From positions 1 to 11,796 of the forward strand of contig JAATVP010000104.1 of the NCBI GenBank assembly GCA_014523625.1: a stretch of 11,796 nucleotides of DNA, given 5' to 3'. The DNA comes from Nitrososphaerales archaeon TH5896 (GTDB lineage: Archaea; Thermoproteota; Nitrososphaeria; Nitrososphaerales; Nitrososphaeraceae). Made by a program: the position numbers and the translations under genes. This document shows positions 7,108 through 11,796 of the stretch, one piece after another (within the stretch, counting starts at the first letter, position 1; each line of letters begins with the position of its first letter). Below the pieces are notes generated by a model. That model made no database searches and was not told the DNA's origin. It saw only the letters and a program-made list of their open reading frames with translations.

Positions 7108-8343
7108 TTGGGAAGCCAGGCACAAAGCAATAAGGTACGGGCTGAGATTAAGTTTCCATTAATACTTATTCATACACCTTATGGACTAAGTTTTTTCGAT
7201 AAAGTGGCAGGTAGTAAAATCGCCAAGATCTATGCGAGATTCAATACGTATCTTATGCCGCTCATAACTGCCCTAGCCGTATTTTTGATAGTAGGCTCGC
7301 TGATGGTTCTCTTTTCCAATGGAGCCGCTCGTGAAGGAGTTAGAGATATAGGACCTCAATCGAACCTGCTTATCCCAGGCCTAAACCCTTACTTGCCATG
7401 GACTTATGGCTGGGTTGCCTTAGTACTAACGATTGTCATTCATGAGGCAGGACACGGTATCGTAGCTAGGGTGTACGGTGTGAAGGTGGAGTCTACGGGA
7501 TTAGTGCTTATATTGGGTCTCCCTATCGGAGCATTTGTTAATATAGAAAGGGAAGAGTTGGCTAGAACCAAATTGAAGGAAAAGAGTGCAATTCTCACGG
7601 CAGGCCCCATGAACAATATGATAGTAGCTGGACTCTCTCTCGGTCTGCTCTATATGGTTGTCTTATCGCTGGCTCCCTTGCCACAACCGGAAGATGCCCA
7701 ATATGGAGTAGAGATTATGACTGTGGGTGATGCTTCACTGGCTAGTTCAATTGGTATGAAGAAAGGAGATGTTATTGTGGATATTGGAGGCGACAGGGTA
7801 AAGCACATTGAGGATTTGAGTAGTCTTCTTCAGTCAAATCTAGGAAATAGGGTGGCAATCACATGGAAAGACGCTGGTGGCCAGGAAGTTACAAGAATTG
7901 CATCGATTCCAGCTAGTGTGCAACCCAACACAGGCATCCTTGGCGTTACGATCACGAATGTATCTCCAGATCCTGAATTCGTTCTTAGTCGATACAAGAG
8001 TGCCTTTGGATCAAACCCCATTGCGATTCTTCTTCCACCGACTATGGCTGAAGGTTCAGTGCCTTATTCAGATCTAATGGCGTCCAAATATTCGTCAACA
8101 CTTGGTCCAGCTTTTCCAATTATTGCTAACTTTCTTTTTTGGTTATGGTTCATTAATTTTAATGTAGGCATCTTCAACGCATTGCCTATAGGCCCGCTTG
8201 ACGGAGGACAATTGTACAATTCACTGATCGAAAGAAAAGTTGGTGCTGGTTCCACCCGTTTTCGAAACGCATCTCTAATCCTGACGCTTGTGACGGTATT
8301 AATAGTAACCGTATCTTTTGTATTACCATGGGTTCTAAGATAA
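7108..8343 (+). CDS. site-2-type intramembrane zinc metalloprotease (M50) with PDZ domain
   Basis: The family cleaves membrane-embedded substrates, often anti-sigma-like or regulatory proteins; the substrate here is unknown. The 411-residue product has a cytoplasmic-looking N-terminal 45 residues and hydrophobic segments near 49-70, 98-120, 127-143, 163-188, 335-356 and 388-410. The active site HEAGH (H112, E113, H116) is in the second segment and the third zinc ligand is in NALPIGPLDGG (D365). A PDZ-like domain spans about 198-265 (IGMKKGDVIVDIGGDRV). All catalytic residues are present. TTG 7108 is preceded directly by an in-frame TAG (7102-7104), so no longer start is possible. It is divergent from scpA, and the next gene is a putative regulator in the same direction 160 bp on, without clear coupling. 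Confidence 0.93.
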   Translation: MGSQAQSNKVRAEIKFPLILIHTPYGLSFFDKVAGSKIAKIYARFNTYLMPLITALAVFLIVGSLMVLFSNGAAREGVRDIGPQSNLLIPGLNPYLPWTYGWVALVLTIVIHEAGHGIVARVYGVKVESTGLVLILGLPIGAFVNIEREELARTKLKEKSAILTAGPMNNMIVAGLSLGLLYMVVLSLAPLPQPEDAQYGVEIMTVGDASLASSIGMKKGDVIVDIGGDRVKHIEDLSSLLQSNLGNRVAITWKDAGGQEVTRIASIPASVQPNTGILGVTITNVSPDPEFVLSRYKSAFGSNPIAILLPPTMAEGSVPYSDLMASKYSSTLGPAFPIIANFLFWLWFINFNVGIFNALPIGPLDGGQLYNSLIERKVGAGSTRFRNASLILTLVTVLIVTVSFVLPWVLR

Positions 8344-8475
8344 GATGGCGAATGGCAAGGCTCCAAATATATCATGTTTATCCATTCACAAGACCCACCT
8401 AAGAACAATTGGAAGGTCAAAATACCAAAGATGATTCTGTATGGCCTGGTGAAGATTAATTATGCTCAGGATATG

Positions 8476-8485
8476 AACACGTGTT
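8476..8485. promoter_or_regulatory. perfect palindrome AACACGTGTT, possible operator
   Basis: A 10-bp perfect inverted repeat abuts the TATA-like TTTAAAG (8487-8493) before the regulator gene, over the BRE position. A dimeric HTH protein bound here would block TFB loading, so autoregulation is a reasonable inference. Confidence 0.4.
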
Positions 8486-8486
8486 G

Positions 8487-8493
8487 TTTAAAG
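8487..8493 (+). promoter_or_regulatory. TATA-like box of the HTH/FilR1 regulator
   Basis: TTTAAAG predicts initiation near 8515. That is downstream of TTG 8504 and favours translation from ATG 8534 or 8540. Confidence 0.35.
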
Positions 8494-8503
8494 AAACTAA
8501 TAT

Positions 8504-9397
8504 TTGAAACCGATTCAAATAGATGATTGGTGGATGAAAATGCATACTAGTGGTGATAAAGAGGAACATTTTCCGCTGATTAGTGAATATGAACATACTG
8601 AACACATTTTCTTTGAACTAGCAAGCGAACACAGATTGCAGATCTTGTTCAAATTGCATAATGAGAAGACAAAACTGGCCAAGCTTGCACGAGATCTGGA
8701 TGTAACAATGCAAGAGGTACATCGAAATCTAAACAGACTGTTTGAGGCAGGACTGATCGAGAAAGACTCAGGTGGCAATTTCTCACTTTCCACTTTTGGG
8801 AATATCATCATTAGGCAAATTTCGACCTTTAGTTTTTTGTCTACATATCAGAACTACTTTTCAGAACACATTGCTGGAGATATACCGATGAAGTTCATTT
8901 ACAGAATAGGGGCCCTAAATAAATGTGAATTCATTAACGGGCTTGTTGCTGTAATTGAGAGATGGAAAAAGATGTACGAAGAGTCTGAAGAGTACATCTG
9001 TGCAATGTTACCTCAAATTCCGCTAGAGCTGATCGAAGCGATTCTGCCGCGAATTAAAAGTAAAAAATTGAAGTTTAGCTATATTCTCCCTCAAAATGCG
9101 CTAGTTCCTAGAAAGCGTATAGACCTGCTTAGACAAGTTGGCTATCAGGACTTGCTAAAAAGCGGCGAAGTAGAACGGAGAATGATCGACAGAATACAAG
9201 TTGCCGTAGTTCTGAATGAACGACAAGCTACCGTGATTTTCCCCAATTCTAAGGGGATACCCGATATGACTTCTATGTTTTACAGTAATGGCTCAATCGA
9301 TCGTGAGGGACTTTTCCATGACTGGTGTCTCGATTTTTTCAGATATAATTGGTACAACTCAAAATCGTTTGACGAGAGTAAGTTAGTGGAAGTGTAG
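8504..9397 (+). CDS. winged-helix transcriptional regulator, FilR1/DUF1724 type
   Basis: Probable DNA-binding regulator of a family common in archaea; ligand and targets are unknown. Residues 38-100 form a winged helix (FELASEHRLQILFKLHNEK, then LAKLARDLDVTMQEVHRNLNRLFEAGLIEK as the helix-turn-helix, and a short wing GGNFSLST). After a linker, residues about 150-285 (LVAVIERWKKMYEESEEYI, VAVVLNERQATVIFPNSKG, the DWCLDFFRYNW tail) match the FilR1-type C-terminal effector domain first named in methanogens. Given from TTG 8504 (297 residues), but ATG 8534 (287 residues) fits the promoter better. No membrane segment is seen. It follows the protease gene with a 160-bp gap holding its own promoter elements. 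Confidence 0.85.
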   Translation: MKPIQIDDWWMKMHTSGDKEEHFPLISEYEHTEHIFFELASEHRLQILFKLHNEKTKLAKLARDLDVTMQEVHRNLNRLFEAGLIEKDSGGNFSLSTFGNIIIRQISTFSFLSTYQNYFSEHIAGDIPMKFIYRIGALNKCEFINGLVAVIERWKKMYEESEEYICAMLPQIPLELIEAILPRIKSKKLKFSYILPQNALVPRKRIDLLRQVGYQDLLKSGEVERRMIDRIQVAVVLNERQATVIFPNSKGIPDMTSMFYSNGSIDREGLFHDWCLDFFRYNWYNSKSFDESKLVEV

Positions 9398-9613
9398 AAT
9401 TACAAAGACTATTCTTGAACGGTCACAAGTGGTACCCATCATAAAAAACCACCAAACAATCTAGTTTGTCTAAAACTTCAGATACAAGTCACATATCAAG
9501 AAGATATATTAATGGTTTAGATACGTATTTAATTGCCCATTCTGGTAGGATACCCTTTGGCTAGAACTTTAAGTTGACCGTATAATACCTTAGCGGGCTG
9601 GGAATGAATAAAT
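9398..9613. other. intergenic region before aCPSF1
   Basis: No gene was found here. It contains two weak inverted repeats after the regulator (GTGGT...ACCAC, 9429-9452 region; CAAAC...GTTTG around 9452-9470) without a good T-run, a short palindrome ATACGTAT (9521-9528), and the aCPSF1 promoter at its end. Confidence 0.4.
9581..9587 (+). promoter_or_regulatory. aCPSF1 promoter TATA box
   Basis: TATAATA predicts initiation near 9608-9610, only a few bases before TTG 9614, consistent with a nearly leaderless mRNA. Confidence 0.45.
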
Positions 9614-11796
9614 TTGAAAGAAGATAGTGGTTCGGAGGATGATTTCAAGCTTAATAATATCGCGAATGCGAAATCAGTGGTTCACAAATCATCAATCCCC
9701 GAAGCAAATACGATCCCTCACAACCTTACGATGATAACAGATAAGAAGCGATTTAGGACGACTGACCACTTAGATGAATCGAATGGTGGATCCTTGTATG
9801 ATTCTCTGACTAAAATGCTTCCCAAAGAAGCATCAATTACTGCCGCCAGGTTTGAGGGCCCTAAGATTGCGCTCTATACAAAAAATCCCAAATTTGCTCT
9901 CACGGAACTCACATTGCACTTATCAGGCCTCTCCAAGACTATAAAAAAGAGGTTTGTGATCCGAACTGATCCAAGTATACGGATTTCAGAGGATTTAACT
10001 CGGTCAACAGTTTTGAAGCTCGTCCCCAAGAACGTGTCTCTTTCAGCAGTTTTCTGCGACGATGCAACGGGTGAAGTAATTTTGGAGTTAAGCAGTCCTG
10101 AAGTCATCACACCCGCATTGATTATAGAGATTGCATCGTTGACAGGTTGGCTAGCAAGAACTCGACTTTCTCCACATATCCCTTCTACGAGTATCAAGAC
10201 AATCCATTCAACTTTGAAGGGTTCTGCGAGGGAGAGAAGCAATTTCTTTCACGAGTTAGGACAAAGAATTTTTAGAACACCTCTTGTTGTAGGTACCCAC
10301 AGCTATTTGGATGGTATAAGACGGAAAGATACCCTGATGGATGAGAGTCATGCTGATACCAGGCTGATTTCGCCTGAAGCACCTGCTAGATTAGAAAAAT
10401 CTTCTTACTTCAACGCTAGCAAGACAGAGGTTCTAATTTATTGTCTGGGCGGAGTTAAGCAAGTCGGTAGGTCATGTTTCGTCGTATCAACACAAGAAAG
10501 CAAAGTCATGCTGGATTGTGGATTAAATCCAGGCGAGGCCATAGGACTAGATGCGTTCCCTAGAATAGATTGGTTCCCCTTTACGCTAAATGATCTTGAC
10601 GCAGTTATTTTGAGTCATGCACATATCGATCACCAAGGATTTTTGCCAGCACTTTATAGGTACGGATATAGGGGACCTGTTTATTGTACCGAACCCACAT
10701 TGCCTCTTATGACATTATTACAAATGGATTCGGTAAAGATAGCAAAAGCAAACGGTAGTTATCTACCCTACGAGTCTCGTGATGTTTACGAAGTGATCAA
10801 GCACTGCATAACGCTACCGTATGGCAAGCCTACCGATATTTCACCAGATATTACAATCACCCTCAACAATGCAGGTCATATTATGGGCAGTGCTACAGTG
10901 CATCTGAATATATCAGGCGCGCATAATATACTATATTCCGGTGATTACAAATATGCCAGAACTCAATTACTCGATACCGCTCTAGCGGTTTATCCAAGAG
11001 TCGAAACCCTCATTACTGAGAGTACTTATGGCAATACTTCCGATATCATGCCTGATCAAACTTCCGTATATGATAATTTTACCAAGAGCATAAACCAAAC
11101 CTTAAAGCAAGGTGGCAAGGTGTTGATTCCAGTTCCTGCTGTAGGTAGAGCTCAAGAAATGATGCTAGTGTTGGACAAAGAGATGCGAGAGAGAAATTTG
11201 ATCGAATGTCCGATTTATATCGAAGGAATGATCTCGGAGGCTAGCGCTATTCATATGTCGTATGCACACTATCTTGGATTTAACGTGAGGAAGAGTGTTT
11301 CTTCTGGTGTAAATCCTTTTCAGTCAGAGTATTTTACCCTCGTAAATGGACCCGGAAAACGGGATGAGATTTTAGAAGATCGCAATCCTTCTATTATAAT
11401 GGCGACATCAGGAATGCTCGAAGGTGGACCATCGGTGGAATATTTTAAGTCGATCGCTCCAGTACGTGGAAACAAGATAATATTCGTTTCTTATCAGATA
11501 AATGGTACTTTGGGGAGACGTGTAATGGACGGAACCATGAACGAAATTGGGATGATGGATAAGAACGGAAAGGTTAAGGTTATTCCAGTAAATTGTGATA
11601 CCCAGAGGATAGATGGTTTTAGTGGGCATAGCGACTATAACCAAATCATGAACTTTGTCTATCGAGTAAAGCCCAAGAGAGTAATTGTTAACCATGGCGA
11701 AAAATCAAAATCTGAGAATATTGCTAGTTCGATCCATAATAGGTATCATTTAAGAACCTCGGTACCAGATAACAGAGAAGTAATCAAGCTCCGCTA
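9614..11796 (+). CDS. aCPSF1/FttA-type KH-beta-CASP ribonuclease (transcription termination factor), 3' edge at window end
   Basis: Archaeal homologue of eukaryotic CPSF73. It is known to cleave nascent RNA at U-rich sites and trigger transcription termination. The 727 codons seen encode a unique N-terminal tail (1-65), KHa (about 70-130; FEGPKIALYTKNP), a KHb-like fold (about 138-205) and the metallo-beta-lactamase/beta-CASP body. Metal motifs are LDCG, SHAHIDH (H335, H337, D339, H340), AGHIMGSA (H422), SGDYK (D444), ESTYG (E469), SGHSD (H672) and VNHGE (H694), so the nuclease looks active. KHb lacks the GxxG loop, and about 40 extra residues (220-265) separate KHb from the nuclease. The last bases, CGC then TA, follow REVIKL, where family members normally end, so the stop codon is probably completed one base beyond the window. 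TTG 9614 is the first start after an in-frame TGA (9605-9607). Confidence 0.95.
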   Translation, partial: MKEDSGSEDDFKLNNIANAKSVVHKSSIPEANTIPHNLTMITDKKRFRTTDHLDESNGGSLYDSLTKMLPKEASITAARFEGPKIALYTKNPKFALTELTLHLSGLSKTIKKRFVIRTDPSIRISEDLTRSTVLKLVPKNVSLSAVFCDDATGEVILELSSPEVITPALIIEIASLTGWLARTRLSPHIPSTSIKTIHSTLKGSARERSNFFHELGQRIFRTPLVVGTHSYLDGIRRKDTLMDESHADTRLISPEAPARLEKSSYFNASKTEVLIYCLGGVKQVGRSCFVVSTQESKVMLDCGLNPGEAIGLDAFPRIDWFPFTLNDLDAVILSHAHIDHQGFLPALYRYGYRGPVYCTEPTLPLMTLLQMDSVKIAKANGSYLPYESRDVYEVIKHCITLPYGKPTDISPDITITLNNAGHIMGSATVHLNISGAHNILYSGDYKYARTQLLDTALAVYPRVETLITESTYGNTSDIMPDQTSVYDNFTKSINQTLKQGGKVLIPVPAVGRAQEMMLVLDKEMRERNLIECPIYIEGMISEASAIHMSYAHYLGFNVRKSVSSGVNPFQSEYFTLVNGPGKRDEILEDRNPSIIMATSGMLEGGPSVEYFKSIAPVRGNKIIFVSYQINGTLGRRVMDGTMNEIGMMDKNGKVKVIPVNCDTQRIDGFSGHSDYNQIMNFVYRVKPKRVIVNHGEKSKSENIASSIHNRYHLRTSVPDNREVIKLR

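Noticed and set aside
8344..8503. A 29-codon ORF at 8345 and a possible C/D-box RNA after the protease gene
   Set aside because: The ORF has no recognisable features. The AAGATGATT stretch does not match the C-box consensus RUGAUGA, and no paired D box was found.
9429..9470. Terminator hairpins after the regulator gene
   Set aside because: The inverted repeats are only 5 bp and lack a following T-run, so they are not convincing.

Overview
The window looks archaeal, and most likely thaumarchaeal (Nitrososphaeria). The evidence is an S8e ribosomal protein, a KH plus metallo-beta-lactamase plus beta-CASP nuclease of the aCPSF1/FttA type, an ScpA/ScpB kleisin pair, an HTH plus FilR1-type regulator, TATA-like boxes about 25-30 bp before starts, and many TTG starts. 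Placing it near soil ammonia oxidisers is inference from these families and the moderately AT-rich sequence.

Layout: 1-313 is gene-poor, with a stop-interrupted reading frame that faintly resembles a cupredoxin. 314-3956 (+) is carB, the large subunit of carbamoyl-phosphate synthase. Its N-terminal coding sequence is broken by a 28-nt insertion (389-416) in a conserved nucleotide-binding motif. The insertion folds into a bulge-helix-bulge type RNA motif whose predicted cuts lie exactly where the reading frame must be rejoined. I read this as a tiny archaeal splicing-endonuclease intron in a protein-coding gene, the main discovery candidate here. 4029-6911 is a block on the minus strand: scpA and scpB (chromosome condensation), rps8e, a small unknown ORF, and an SbcD/Mre11-related phosphoesterase with an unusual 5' end. 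6912-7107 is a divergent promoter region. 7108-8343 (+) is a site-2-type membrane metalloprotease, 8504-9397 (+) is an HTH/FilR1-type regulator, and 9614 to the window end (+) is aCPSF1, the archaeal termination nuclease, with a degenerate second KH domain.

These are mostly separate housekeeping functions: pyrimidine/arginine precursor synthesis, chromosome structure, translation, membrane proteolysis, and RNA 3'-end formation. scpA-scpB is a clear operon. The other genes appear to have their own promoters, several of them close enough to the start codon to predict leaderless or nearly leaderless mRNAs. No tRNA, rRNA, CRISPR array or insertion sequence was recognised.
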